A DNA stretch of 64,000 nucleotides from Paenibacillus dokdonensis (GTDB lineage: Bacteria; Bacillota; Bacilli; Paenibacillales; Paenibacillaceae): positions 2,969,674 to 3,033,673 of the forward strand of contig NZ_STGQ01000001.1 of assembly GCF_004916975.1 (NCBI RefSeq). The letters run 5' to 3'. The notes beneath the pieces are model-generated. The model saw only the letters and a list, made by a program, of their open reading frames with translations, did no database searches and was not told where the DNA came from. Below are positions 7,710 to 16,423 of the stretch, in pieces (position 1 is the stretch's first letter; the number at the start of each line of letters is the position of its first letter). The position numbers and the translations under genes are program-made.

Positions 7710-8552
7710 GTGATATACGAGCTAAGGCATGAATTTAACGTAAAAGAGCTTGTCAAAATTGCAGACATTCCTCGTAGCACTTACTATTATCATGTAAAGA
7801 AATGGAGTAATCCGGATAAGTACGCCGATGTGAAGACAGAGATGCGGCGTTTATTTAACGACGAATTAAAGTGTCGGGCAGGATACCGTACGATGACTAG
7901 GGAGATTCGTAAAACATCTCAAATCAACCACAAGACAGTCCAGCGCCTAATGAAAGAGCTAGGGCTTCGGTGTATGGTTCGTAGGAAGAAATATCGTTCT
8001 TATAAAGGTGACCAAGGGAAAGCAGCTCCGAATGTCCTGAAAAGGGATTTTAATGCAGTAGCACCAAATGAAAAGTGGGTTACCGATGTGACTGAATTCC
8101 ACCTGTTTGGGCAAAAGATATATCTGTCGCCGATTATGGATCTGTATAACCGTGAAATTGTCACCTACACCATATCCAGTAGGCCCACCTTCTCTATGGT
8201 CACTGAGATGCTTCAAGATTCATTTAAGAAGCTTCCTGAGCAACACAAACTTATTGTGCACTCTGATCAAGGATGGCAATACCAGCATAAACACTACCAA
8301 CATATGCTCTCAGAGAGAGGAATCACACAGAGTATGTCACGTAAAGGAAACTGCCTGGATAACTCAGTAATAGAGAATTTCTTTGGTATCTTGAAAACTG
8401 AGCTTTTGTATATTCAAGAATTTGATTCACTTGAAGAGTTCATCCAAGAATTACATCAGTATATGCACTATTACAACCACCGAAGGACTAAACAAAAGCT
8501 AAGAGGACTCTCGCCGGTAGAATACCGCCTCCAGTCCTCTATAGCAGCCTAG
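7710..8552 (+). CDS. IS3-family transposase OrfB (integrase core)
   Basis: A 280-residue protein with an HTH_21-type N-terminal part (IPRSTYYYHVKKW) and the rve/DDE catalytic core: first D in NEKWVTDVTEFH, second D in LIVHSDQGWQYQ, E in NSVIENFFGILKTELLY, plus the family end YNHRRTKQKLRGLSPVEYR. GTG at 7710 is an internal start; the -1 frame is open back to the A-run in orfA, so translation as a fusion is likely. Confidence 0.93.
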   Translation: MIYELRHEFNVKELVKIADIPRSTYYYHVKKWSNPDKYADVKTEMRRLFNDELKCRAGYRTMTREIRKTSQINHKTVQRLMKELGLRCMVRRKKYRSYKGDQGKAAPNVLKRDFNAVAPNEKWVTDVTEFHLFGQKIYLSPIMDLYNREIVTYTISSRPTFSMVTEMLQDSFKKLPEQHKLIVHSDQGWQYQHKHYQHMLSERGITQSMSRKGNCLDNSVIENFFGILKTELLYIQEFDSLEEFIQELHQYMHYYNHRRTKQKLRGLSPVEYRLQSSIAA

Positions 8553-8616
8553 GTCTCCACGTGTCTAAATTTTTGGGGTCAGTTCACAATGCCAGCAGGT
8601 CTTAAATGTCCCATTC

Positions 8617-8733
8617 TTAGAAAAAGAAAGATTTAGTTATGATAACCAGCAAAATGAACAGAACTAGGATTGCTGCCGTACTTGTGCCCATACCACCATA
8701 ACCATAACCTACTCCTCCAACAACTTCACTCAT
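8617..8733 (-). CDS. YjcZ-family small sporulation protein, copy 2
   Basis: A 38-residue protein (MSEVVGGVGYGYGG, then AAILVLFILLVII and TKSFFF). It matches the copy at 188-304 in its head and membrane helix. An AAAGGAGGTCGCACTC site precedes the ATG. Its own terminator, immediately downstream, has been split by the IS at 7132-8586, so its transcript now runs into the IS antisense strand. Confidence 0.85.
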   Translation of the reverse strand: MSEVVGGVGYGYGGMGTSTAAILVLFILLVIITKSFFF

Positions 8734-8885
8734 GAGTGCGACCTCCTTTAATTTAGAGTACACCATATATTATGGAATCTGCCGATCTTGGGGAAGGGCA
8801 AAAAGGCAATTAAATAATGGCTCAATCCACGTGTTCAGGATGAGCCATCAGAACGAATCCAACAAATGAGCGGATTGTAAAACCT

Positions 8886-8922
8886 AAAAAGACTCTTCCA
8901 GCACATAGCCAGCAGAGTCTTC
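8886..8922 (-). terminator. terminator of the IseA-like gene
   Basis: On the minus strand, GACTCT and AGAGTC arms enclose a loop rich in GCTGG, followed by TTTTT. It lies 29 bases after the stop codon of the 8951-9562 gene. Confidence 0.75.
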
Positions 8923-8950
8923 GTTAAGTCTTGTCGAGCCTATATATGAT

Positions 8951-9562
8951 TTAGAAAATAGCATGTGGTGCTGTTCCCACTCGCCAGAAGTCACCGACCT
9001 TCTCAAACTTTACAATAATGTATTTTGGACCCTGATTATGTTCTGGGTAAGGCACACTCAGCTTGTATACCCGCTGCGTTGCCGTCATGCTCAGCATTTT
9101 GGCGGTAGCCTTGTTGTATTCCAGAATATTGCCTGCATCGGCATTAAGCTGCGCTAATCGTCCATCATAGGTGATGAAATATTTATCAACAAAGTAGGCA
9201 GCCGCTTTTTCAGTATATACTTGCTTAAGATAATCCATCAGCTTTGCACGGGTTCCGATATCTTCAGACACATAACGGTATTGCTGGCCATTTAATTCGA
9301 AACCTTCCTCTGGAGCATTTCCGCCACCCATTGCATAAAAAAATCTCTTCTCGGCTTCAATGATTAATGGTGTAACACTGGTATTGTTCAGTTTGGTTAT
9401 GACCGTCGGATCAGTAACAACAACCTTCTCCGTCGTCTGGGCTAACACTTGCACTTGTTTATCTACGGTTTCTGATACTGCTGCTTCAGTCGTAATTGAC
9501 ACCAAGCATATCCCCAGGAGTCCTGCTGTCAGTGATAAACCTATTCTTTGATTTAATTTCAT
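8951..9562 (-). CDS. IseA (YoeB)-like DL-endopeptidase inhibitor
   Basis: A 203-residue secreted protein. Residues 1-28 are a signal peptide (KLNQRIGLSLTAGLLGICLV). The mature part holds the IseA-family core: EAEKRFFYAMGGG, QYRYVSEDIGTRAKLMDYL, KAAAYFVDKYFITYDGRLAQ, DAGNILEYNKA and a C-terminal WRVGTAPHAIF. IseA of B. subtilis binds cell-wall DL-endopeptidases (LytE/LytF/CwlO type) and blocks autolysis, and the same role is inferred here. The start at 9562 is chosen for its GGTGGAGG site. It is a stand-alone gene with its own terminator. Confidence 0.82.
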   Translation of the reverse strand: MKLNQRIGLSLTAGLLGICLVSITTEAAVSETVDKQVQVLAQTTEKVVVTDPTVITKLNNTSVTPLIIEAEKRFFYAMGGGNAPEEGFELNGQQYRYVSEDIGTRAKLMDYLKQVYTEKAAAYFVDKYFITYDGRLAQLNADAGNILEYNKATAKMLSMTATQRVYKLSVPYPEHNQGPKYIIVKFEKVGDFWRVGTAPHAIF

Positions 9563-10300
9563 ATGTATCGCCTCCACCATCTATACGAAGTGTGCAAGGT
9601 AAAAGTTTCAAATGCTGGAGTATTCATTGACTGCATGACATAAATAACTCCCCCATCTGGTTCATCATGTTCAGGCATCTTAGGTTCCTCCTTTTCCGGC
9701 TTTGTTGTCTCATCGTAATGTTGGCCACAACGATAATACTTGGTGTATTACCGATAGTGTTAAAGAAGGGCAACAACAAGCAATTCGGTTCAAAAAACAA
9801 CAAAGGGACTGTTACAACCACTAAGACCAAGACTACAATCAAGACAGTAATAAAAAGTTAGAAAGAGCACTTATAAAAACTTAATGCTCTTAAGGTGGAG
9901 GTACATAGTTCAAACTCACATTAGTCGTCTTTGTGACCAGGGACGTCTCTGCTAAATCGTCCTTATCCCCATAAGGCCGGAGTCGAATAGAGCGTATTCG
10001 AATTTATCGTAGTAGACAATATTTGCCCCGGCATGACTAGGTAAATTTATGATGTCACAATAAGAAAAAGGATCAGGAGCGCCTCAATCATCACTTGATC
10101 CTTTTTCTCCAAGACCTCAAATGATACTAATTCAAACTTGTCATTAAGTAACCGAAGCACTGCAACAGCTAATAATAAGAAAATGATCAAATGACTATTT
10201 AATTCGTTTATCTGGAACCGAGGGCTCGTGCTCAGGTGAAAATGAGAAACTGGACCCGATCGGGGCTGCTTCACGATTCAGTCTTTACAAAGTTTATTAT
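9563..10300 (-). pseudogene. decayed minus-strand coding fragments
   Basis: Several protein-like fragments can be read here but none forms a gene. About 9570-9750 reads DETTKPEKEEPKMPEHDEPD. About 9890-10030 reads VYYDKFEYALFDSGLMGI in one frame and DDLAETSLVTKTTNVSLNYV in another. 10047-10210 codes for LLNDKFELVSFEVLEKK followed by a hydrophobic tail. The frame changes and missing starts suggest one or more genes lost to frameshifts. No function can be given. Confidence 0.3.
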
Positions 10301-10486
10301 TTGATATTAGTTCATCTGCTCATTATAATTGGTTGTTCAAAAGTATTGTTATTTACTACCCTTTACAAGCCGAAATACCACGGGTATGATAAACACGATT
10401 CGATTAAAAATTCGTTTGAAGCTGTCGGAAGAGCAATCTCTTTCATTGTCTTCTTTTTACGATTTATGAATTTGGAGGATACATTG

Positions 10487-11857
10487 TTGACCCTACTTAG
10501 TAAAATGCGAGGTTGGCTAGAAAAACGCTCACCTGCTCAGGCTATAACCGGCTATTATTTATTTGCCGTAACGATATCTATCGGATTATTCAGCCTTCCA
10601 GGCGTATATCGACGTGGCACAGAGGTAAGCTTCTTTGATACGGTGTTCACAGCAGTTAGCGTCGTAAGCGACACAGGTCTTGCTGTACTGAACGTTGCAG
10701 ACACCTTTAGTGTTTTTGGATACTTTATCATTATGTTGGTGCTGCAATTCGGTGGTCTTGGGATTATGGCGATGAGCACCTTCTTCTGGATCCTTATCGG
10801 ACGTAAAATTGGATTGCGCGAACGCCAGCTTATCATGGTTGACAACAACCAGTTTCAATTATCAGGGCTGGTTCAATTCATTAAGGAAATTTTAGGGATT
10901 ATTTTGCTTGCTGAATTCATTGGAGCTGTTATTTTCGGACTACATTTTCTTAATTATTTCCCAACCTGGCAAGAAGCCTTCCTACAAGGATTGTTTGCCT
11001 CAGTCAGTGCAACGACGAACGCCGGAATGGATATTACAGGACAATCGCTGATGCCTTTTGCCCATGATTATTTTGTACAAATTGTTACCAGCTTCTTGAT
11101 CATATTCGGAGCCATCGGATTCCCTGTGCTGATTGAGATTAAGACTTTTTTAGCGAGAAGAAGAGACAAGCAGGCCCAGCCATTTCGCTTTTCACTATTT
11201 GCCAAATTAACGACATCGACGTATGTCATTCTTTTGGTCGTTGGGACAATTCTTATTTTCTTGCTTGAATATCAGCATTATTTTAAGGGAATGTCATGGC
11301 ATGAGGGCTTCTTCTACTCGTTCTTCCAAACCACTTCAACTCGAAGCGCCGGATTAACGACGATGGATATCACTCAAATGTCAGAATCTACCCTGCTTGT
11401 TATGAGCATCTACATGTTTATCGGAGGATCTCCAAACTCTGTAGGCGGAGGAATTCGAACCACGACCTTTGCGGTATGCACCTTATTTGTATATAACTAC
11501 GTCAGAGGGAATCGGGAGATCAAAGTGTTTAACCGAGAAATCCATCCGGATGATGTCATGAAATCACTGGCGATTATGCTGCTTGCCATTATGATGTGTG
11601 GGACCTCCGTTATTGTGATCAACATTACTGATCCACATCATCAACTGATATCCATCATTTTGGAGGTGTGCTCTGCCTTTGGTACGGTAGGGATGTCCAC
11701 CGGCATTACACCAGAACTAAGCGCCTTTGCCAAATGTCTGCTGATGCTGCTCATGTTCATTGGTAGAATCGGTCTGACATCGTTCATCTTTATTATTGGA
11801 GGCAAGAAAAAGAAACCGAAAATTCATTTTCCTGTGGAGAGAGTGATTTCGGGGTAA
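10487..11857 (+). CDS. ktrB: KtrB/TrkH-type potassium uptake membrane subunit
   Basis: A potassium channel-like transporter of 456 residues from TTG at 10487 (GGAGG at 10474-10478), the normal KtrB length. The four pore-loop repeats with their conserved Gly are visible: SVVSDTGLAVL, SVSATTNAGMDI, QTTSTRSAGLTT and CSAFGTVGMSTG. Each is flanked by M1/M2 helices, and the protein ends with a basic tail. The same frame is open upstream to 10301 (codons for YKPKYHGYDKHDSIKNSFE and a hydrophobic stretch), which could be a fused remnant of another gene or a real extension. No ktrA (RCK) gene is next to it; an unlinked one would be needed. Confidence 0.88.
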   Translation: MTLLSKMRGWLEKRSPAQAITGYYLFAVTISIGLFSLPGVYRRGTEVSFFDTVFTAVSVVSDTGLAVLNVADTFSVFGYFIIMLVLQFGGLGIMAMSTFFWILIGRKIGLRERQLIMVDNNQFQLSGLVQFIKEILGIILLAEFIGAVIFGLHFLNYFPTWQEAFLQGLFASVSATTNAGMDITGQSLMPFAHDYFVQIVTSFLIIFGAIGFPVLIEIKTFLARRRDKQAQPFRFSLFAKLTTSTYVILLVVGTILIFLLEYQHYFKGMSWHEGFFYSFFQTTSTRSAGLTTMDITQMSESTLLVMSIYMFIGGSPNSVGGGIRTTTFAVCTLFVYNYVRGNREIKVFNREIHPDDVMKSLAIMLLAIMMCGTSVIVINITDPHHQLISIILEVCSAFGTVGMSTGITPELSAFAKCLLMLLMFIGRIGLTSFIFIIGGKKKKPKIHFPVERVISG

Positions 11858-11903
11858 TACACAAGCAATTCATACAATGGATTATGGGACTGTCTCAAAA
11901 GTC

Positions 11904-11931
11904 CGTCTTCCGACTCGGAGACGCCCCTTTT
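11904..11931 (+). terminator. possible ktrB terminator
   Basis: A CGTCTTCCG / CGGAGACG hairpin followed by CCCCTTTT lies 47 bases after the ktrB stop codon. Confidence 0.45.
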
Positions 11932-11939
11932 GCATTTGA

Positions 11940-12062
11940 CCTAATTACTCGGACATGATTGATCTTTAGCCGATGATCCTTTAAATCAGACAACTTTTTA
12001 AGAGCTTGTTGGCGATATTGACAGAGCTGAATACATGTACCGAGCATATCACAGCCAAATAA
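11940..12062 (-). pseudogene. relic of an IS3-family orfB end
   Basis: On the minus strand this stretch codes for YRQQALKKLSDL with the surrounding nucleotides clearly similar to the 3' end of the intact orfB at 12835-13629 (YRQEALKKVV and the following IS end). It is a solo, mutated right end of a related insertion sequence in the opposite orientation, left from an older insertion or deletion. Confidence 0.6.
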
Positions 12063-12126
12063 TTCTGAGATGGCCTTTTGTTACCGCAGAGGCTACAGTC
12101 GGATTAGTACCAATACTTACCGCCCA

Positions 12127-12171
12127 CCTCTAATGCAGTTAAAAGCTATAATTGCATCAGAGGTTTTTTTT
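12127..12171 (+). terminator. strong rho-independent terminator without an obvious gene
   Basis: CCTCTaATGCA and TGCATcAGAGG arms are followed by nine T residues (interrupted by none). It is on the plus strand. No gene directly upstream is intact, so it probably belonged to a gene lost from 11940-12120. Confidence 0.75.
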
Positions 12172-12343
12172 ATGTTTATCAGTCCAATGTTACTCGCAAC
12201 GTCAGCAAGCCCCTTCTCACATTCTAATTTCATTTTTGAACCGAAAGTATCTCTATAAACCAACGTGTAGATTATTAAAGAAACAATCCCAATCCTTTTG
12301 AACTATGCATTATTAGCATAAATTACACTTGTACATAAATATT

Positions 12344-12388
12344 AAACTGTACAAAATATCCGGAGTGAGCAGCTATTTTGTACAGTTT
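12344..12388. repeat. perfect 15-bp inverted repeat
   Basis: AAACTGTACAAAATA (12344-12358) and its exact inverse (12374-12388) are separated by 15 bp. It contains TGTACA-type half-sites on each arm. It could be a terminator stem (TTTT follows) or an operator; no gene nearby explains it. Confidence 0.6.
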
Positions 12389-12508
12389 TCAAAAATTCAT
12401 TGGACTCTGCAAACCCAAACCACAACATGGATCGTCTACACTTAGTTGGACAGAAAAAATAAGGGCTTGTAGAATAAACCTATCATCATTAAGGAGCGGA
12501 ACTCTACA

Positions 12509-12793
12509 ATGCCAAAACAAGAACGACGTACCTTTACCTCAGCATTCAAAAAGCAACTGGTGGAACTCTATGAAAATGGGAAATCCAGAGCAGCCATTGT
12601 GGAGGAATATGATCTCACAGCCTCTGCTTTAGACCGCTGGATCAAACAAGCTCAGACAACGGGCTCCTTCAAGGAGAAGGACAATCGCTCGTCAGAAGAA
12701 AACGAGTTAATTGCATTACGAAAAGAGAACCAACGTCTGAAAATGGAGGTGGATATTTTAAAGCAAGCCGCGCTGATCATGGGACGAAAGTAG
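12509..12793 (+). CDS. IS3-family transposase OrfA
   Basis: A 94-residue HTH_Tnp_1 protein (RRTFTSAFKKQLVELYENGK, YDLTASALDRWIKQAQTTGS) with a C-terminal coiled coil (ELIALRKENQRLKMEVDILK). ATG at 12509 follows an AAGGAGCGG site. It recognises the IS ends and is normally fused to OrfB by frameshifting. Confidence 0.93.
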   Translation: MPKQERRTFTSAFKKQLVELYENGKSRAAIVEEYDLTASALDRWIKQAQTTGSFKEKDNRSSEENELIALRKENQRLKMEVDILKQAALIMGRK

Positions 12794-12834
12794 CTATCAT
12801 CCAGAACAACCTCGATAAATACTCGGTATCAGCA

Positions 12835-13629
12835 ATGTGCGACGTCCTGCAAATCGCAAGAAGTACGTTTTACTATGACGCGAAAGAACAACCGAACGAA
12901 GACGATATAACCGAAGCGATTCTTGAGATATTCCACAACAATCGAAAAGCTTACGGTACACGAAAGATCAAGGTCAAGCTCCAAGAACGCGGATTCGTCG
13001 TTTCCAGACGTAGAATTGGGCGGATTATGAAAGAGCAAGGGCTAGTTTCCACCTACACTGTGGCTCAATATAAGCCCCATAAAACCGCTTCTAATGAAGC
13101 AACGACAGGGAATGTTCTGGACCGTGAGTTCGAGCAGGAGGAAGCAAAGCGCTTCGTTGTCAGCGATCTGACTTATGTGAAGGTTCAGAACCGATGGCAT
13201 TACATATGTGTGCTGCTCGACTTGTTCAATCGAGAGATCATTGGCCATAGTGCAGGTACGAATAAAGACGCTGCTCTGATTTCCCGCGCTTTTGCGAACG
13301 TCCAGGGAGATTTACGTCAGATTCAGTGGTTTCATACGGACCGCGGCAGCGAGTTTAAAAATCAAAAGATAGACGAGCTTCTGGGGACGTTTGAGATCGG
13401 CAGATCTCTAAGTGCGAAAGGCTGTCCATACGATAACGCTGTAGCCGAAGCTACCTACAAAATCATGAAAACAGAGTTCGTGAACCAGATGAACTTCCAA
13501 AGTCTTCGTCATCTGGAACTGGAATTATACGATTACGTTAATTGGTTCAACAAGCATCGTATTCATGGGACATTAGGTTATATGACTCCTGTTCAGTATC
13601 GCCAAGAAGCCCTTAAAAAAGTTGTCTGA
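12835..13629 (+). CDS. IS3-family transposase OrfB
   Basis: A 264-residue integrase-core protein. The DDE residues are in VVSDLTYVKV, WFHTDRGSEF and NAVAEATYKIMKTEF; it ends with HRIHGTLGYMTPVQYR. The -1 frame is open upstream through the orfA stop (reading KVAIIQNNLDKYSVSAM), so a fused OrfAB product is likely. The stop codon lies inside the right inverted repeat region. Confidence 0.93.
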   Translation: MCDVLQIARSTFYYDAKEQPNEDDITEAILEIFHNNRKAYGTRKIKVKLQERGFVVSRRRIGRIMKEQGLVSTYTVAQYKPHKTASNEATTGNVLDREFEQEEAKRFVVSDLTYVKVQNRWHYICVLLDLFNREIIGHSAGTNKDAALISRAFANVQGDLRQIQWFHTDRGSEFKNQKIDELLGTFEIGRSLSAKGCPYDNAVAEATYKIMKTEFVNQMNFQSLRHLELELYDYVNWFNKHRIHGTLGYMTPVQYRQEALKKVV

Positions 13630-13647
13630 TTTACTGTTGACAATCCA

Positions 13648-13965
13648 ACATGCGAGTTAAAGCCTCCTCTCCAAATCTTTCTGTTCAACGGGGGTTATGT
13701 GTTAATTAAATTGTTCAATGAAAATATAGTATTAGACTAAACATTATCAAGACCTTGGTTGAGAAGAATTTAATAAAATAAAGGGATCTACATAATTATT
13801 CGCAACTAATATGTAAATCTCTTTATTTTCCGTATTTTAAAAAAAGCATTAATCGAGGATCGATCGTTACGCTACGGGCAGTTTTGCATAAATACTAATT
13901 TTCAATAATGTATAAATATACCAAATCAGGCTCATATCTACCAAAACTCCGGAAGGAGAGTTCGA
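13648..13965. other. intergenic stretch
   Basis: No gene. The only structure seen is the long hairpin at 13775-13829. An AAGGAGAG ribosome binding site for the following gene lies at the right end. Confidence 0.5.
13775..13829. terminator. long AT-rich hairpin, possible bidirectional terminator
   Basis: AAAATAAAGGGATCTACATA and its near-perfect inverse (18 of 20 positions) enclose a 14-base loop. A/T runs at both outer ends fit a terminator working in either direction. Confidence 0.55.
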
Positions 13966-15786
13966 ATGATGAAAAGTCGATGGATAATGGGAGTTATGCT
14001 ATCTTCGTGTTTGCTGCTATTCTCCTGCGACGACAACAGAGCACCGGCAGAGACGCAGAACATAGCAGGGGTTCTGAATACATCTGAGCCAACGGCGGCA
14101 ATGGACTCACCTTCGAACGATGCTTTGATCACCTACGAAGTAACCCGGAAAGATGCAAAGGAGAAGGCCGATCTCCTCACGAAAGACACGATATACGGGA
14201 TCGGCTCGACGAGTAAAATGTTTACCGCGGTTGCCGTCATGCAGTTGGTCGACCAAGAGAAAATCGTTCTGGATACGCCGGTCGTCCAGTATATCCCCGA
14301 GTTTACGATGAAGGATGAACGATACAAGCAGATTACACCGCGCATGCTGCTGAATCATTCTTCCGGTCTGAACGGATCGTCGTTTACGGACGCCTTTTTA
14401 TTCGAAGATAACGATACTTACGCCCACGACACACTGCTGAAGCAACTGGCCAGACAGACCTTGAAGGCGGACCCGGGTGCTTACTCCGTTTACTGCAATG
14501 ACGGATTTACGCTGGCCGAGATTCTGGTCGAGCGTGTCAGCGGTATGGACTTCACCTCATATATCCATCGATACATTACGAAACCTCTGGGTATGGCCAA
14601 TACGGAGACGCCGTTCGATTCTCTGGATTCAGCGAAGATGGCGGGAATCTATTATCCTACCTACATAGGACAACTTCCCAACCAGCCGGTTAACGTGATC
14701 GGAACGGGGGGGCATCTATTCCACTGCGGAAGATTTGGCTCGATTCTCGCAAATTTTCACGGGGAGAGCGGAAGAAGTCTTGTCCGGCAAATCGGCTGCG
14801 GCCATGGCACAAGACGAGTATAAGACGACTTTGTGGCCAGACAATGCGGACAGCTCGTTCGAATACGGTCTCGGCTGGGACAGCGTCAATCTTTATCCCT
14901 TCATCGAATACGGGATGAAGGCGCTGACCAAAGGCGGGGACACGCCTCTCATTCACTCGTCGCTCGTCGCGCTTCCCGAGCAGGACATAGCGGCAGCTGT
15001 CGTCTCTTCCGGCGGAAGCAGCACGTACGACCAGCTTCTGGCGAACGAAATCCTGCTTCAGACTCTGAAGGAGAAAGGGACAATTGCCGAATTCAAGCCT
15101 GAGAAGTCGTACGGCGCTCCGGTAAAGAATGATATGCCGGAGTACATGCTGCAGTATTCGGGAATCTATGGTGCGTATATTGGAACGTTTAACATCGATA
15201 TTAACGAAGGCGGCGTCATGTCCATCACTTCGGAGCAGTTACCCGGTAGTCCGGCCCAGATCTACGAGCATTCGGCGGACGGCACGTTTAAGAGTGCGGA
15301 TGGGAATGTGATGATCAGCTTTGTTACGAAGGAGAATGGCCGCACTTACTTATGGATTCGTCAATACGTTTCGGTGCCAGATCTTGGGCAGACGGCTCTG
15401 TCAGAGTACAACGCCGAGAAGCTCCAGCCTCAAGATCTTCCGACAAAGACAAAAAAAGCATGGATGCAGCGAGACGGCAAGAAGTATTATTTGCTGAATG
15501 AGAAGTATACGTCGATCGTTTATTTGGTGTTGCCGCCCACCCAATTGAACGTGTCAAAACAATTGCGAGCCCGAATACGGCCGTCTCCGAATTGCAAATT
15601 CCGGGAATGAGCGGGCGGGATCTCTTGGACTATACGTTCTTTAAGCAGAACGGCGTTGAGTACCTGAATAATGGTGGAAGGATCTTTGTGAACGAGGACG
15701 CTGTGAAGCCCATCAACGTCGCTAAGAAGTCAATCGTTACGATTCCGTCGAGCGGTTGCGCGCGTGAGAATTGGACTAATAAATAA
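13966..15786 (+). pseudogene. beta-lactamase-family serine hydrolase (class C / PBP4*-like), two frameshifts
   Basis: The gene starts at ATG 13966 behind AAGGAGAG and has a lipoprotein signal ([10 protein letters not shown], Cys-20). The catalytic motifs are present: STSK in [13 protein letters not shown] in [10 protein letters not shown], and KGGDT as the third motif. Frame 1 ends at 14823 after losing register at a run of seven G near 14705-14712; six G would restore [14 protein letters not shown]. Frame 2 runs to 15610, but register is lost again near 15515-15530; the true continuation (HPIERVKTIASPNTAVSEL) runs in a third frame to 15786. Such proteins are D-Ala-D-Ala peptidase or esterase homologues on the outer membrane face. 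Either the gene is dead or the homopolymer shift is an assembly error. Confidence 0.82.
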
Positions 15787-15808
15787 AGGCTTAGACTGCC
15801 GCTGGTTT

Positions 15809-15837
15809 ATTCAACTTACGTTCCCCGTTAGTTGAAT
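15809..15837. repeat. palindromic repeat tip (family A), 22 bp after the serine hydrolase stop
   Basis: ATTCAACTTACG and CGTTAGTTGAAT arms (one mismatch) enclose TTCCC. There is no T-run, so it is unlike a terminator. The same palindrome recurs at 16278-16302, 16396-16423, 16763-16791, 17980-18004 and 18577-18605. Confidence 0.75.
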
Positions 15838-16044
15838 GTTCACGTATTGGAATAAATAAAGGCACTTTTATGGATATGTTTAGTTCATCCAACTTTTCTT
15901 GAGGAATCTTCTTTCTTATACGAAGGACTATGCTCCCAGCGCGCGGTGTGGTGTTGCATGTCGGAGGTCCACCACATGCAAGCTACGGCTGGTTTTATAT
16001 TCAAGTAAGTTTAATACACATTTAAGCGGTTTGACGCTTTTTAA

Positions 16045-16260
16045 GACTCTGATCCTGCTAGTGAAAAAGATAGTCCTCCACCTAACGAGGAGGGCAAAGC
16101 AGGGGTAATCTCCCTAACCATTGCTGACCTCCCCTCAGATAAGGAAATTTTTCCTGAACAAAAAAAACGCTCAAAAATGAGCGCCTTACGTAAATATCTA
16201 TTCATATTATTGTACCAAGAACTTGATACGACAGAGAAAGCCAATATTAATAAATGTTGA
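16045..16260 (+). other. open stretch without a start, possible gene fragment
   Basis: A 71-codon frame (DSDPASEKDSPPPNEEGKAG ... KMSALRKYLFILLYQELD) ends inside the repeat copy at 16226-16302. It has natural composition but no good start; the only internal ATG gives a 24-residue product. It may be the tail of a lost cassette gene. Confidence 0.25.
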
Positions 16261-16302
16261 CTTACTCATCATTACTTTTTCAACTAATGTTTCTCGTTAG
16301 CG
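16226..16302. repeat. composite repeat, partial copy 1
   Basis: This begins at ATACGACAGAGAAAGCC and runs into TTGACTTACTC, then the palindromic tip TTTTCAACTAATG...CGTTAG. It is about 80% identical to the copy ending at 18004. The left tip is absent. Confidence 0.7.
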
Positions 16303-16395
16303 TAATGATCCAATTTGATAGATGATACGGTTCTCCGTCTTGCTCGTTAACGGAAAGTTTTGAGGTCATCCTTGCAGGATAGCCTTTCTTTGAAT

Positions 16396-16423
16396 ATTGA
16401 ACTAAAGGGTCCGTTAATTCAAT
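16396..16423. repeat. palindromic repeat tip overlapping a stop codon
   Basis: ATTGAACTAA and TTAATTCAAT arms around AGGGTCCG. The right arm overlaps the TGA (16419-16421) of the small glycine-zipper gene. Confidence 0.65.

Larger units (their letters stand above)
7132..8586 (+). mobile_element. IS3-family insertion sequence (IS150-like), 1455 bp, intact
   Basis: The element starts TGAACCGCACCCC and ends in the imperfect inverted copy GGGGTCAGTTCA. It is flanked by a 3-bp direct repeat CAA (7129-7131 and 8587-8589), the target duplication size of the IS3 family. It carries orfA and orfB in the -1 frame relation, with a run of seven A at 7650-7656 as probable slippery site. Both frames are open, so it may still be active. 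It sits in the loop of a terminator. Confidence 0.92.
12428..13647 (+). mobile_element. IS3-family insertion sequence, 1220 bp, intact
   Basis: The ends TGGATCGTCTACACTTAG and the imperfect inverse CAGTTGACAATCCA-type right end give about 14 of 20 matching positions. The element is flanked by a 3-bp direct repeat ACA (12425-12427 and 13648-13650). It carries orfA and orfB in -1 frame relation. It is not closely similar to the element at 7132-8586, so two different IS3 groups are present. Confidence 0.88.

Noticed and set aside
9667..9861. 64-codon plus-strand small membrane protein
   Set aside because: There is no ribosome binding site and the tail is Thr/Lys repeats; the minus strand reads better as decayed coding sequence.
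10063..10108. Hairpin with 13-bp arms as a terminator
   Set aside because: It lies inside a minus-strand frame whose repeated Lys/Asp and Leu/Ile codons create the symmetry; no gene end nearby needs it on the plus strand. Left unassigned.
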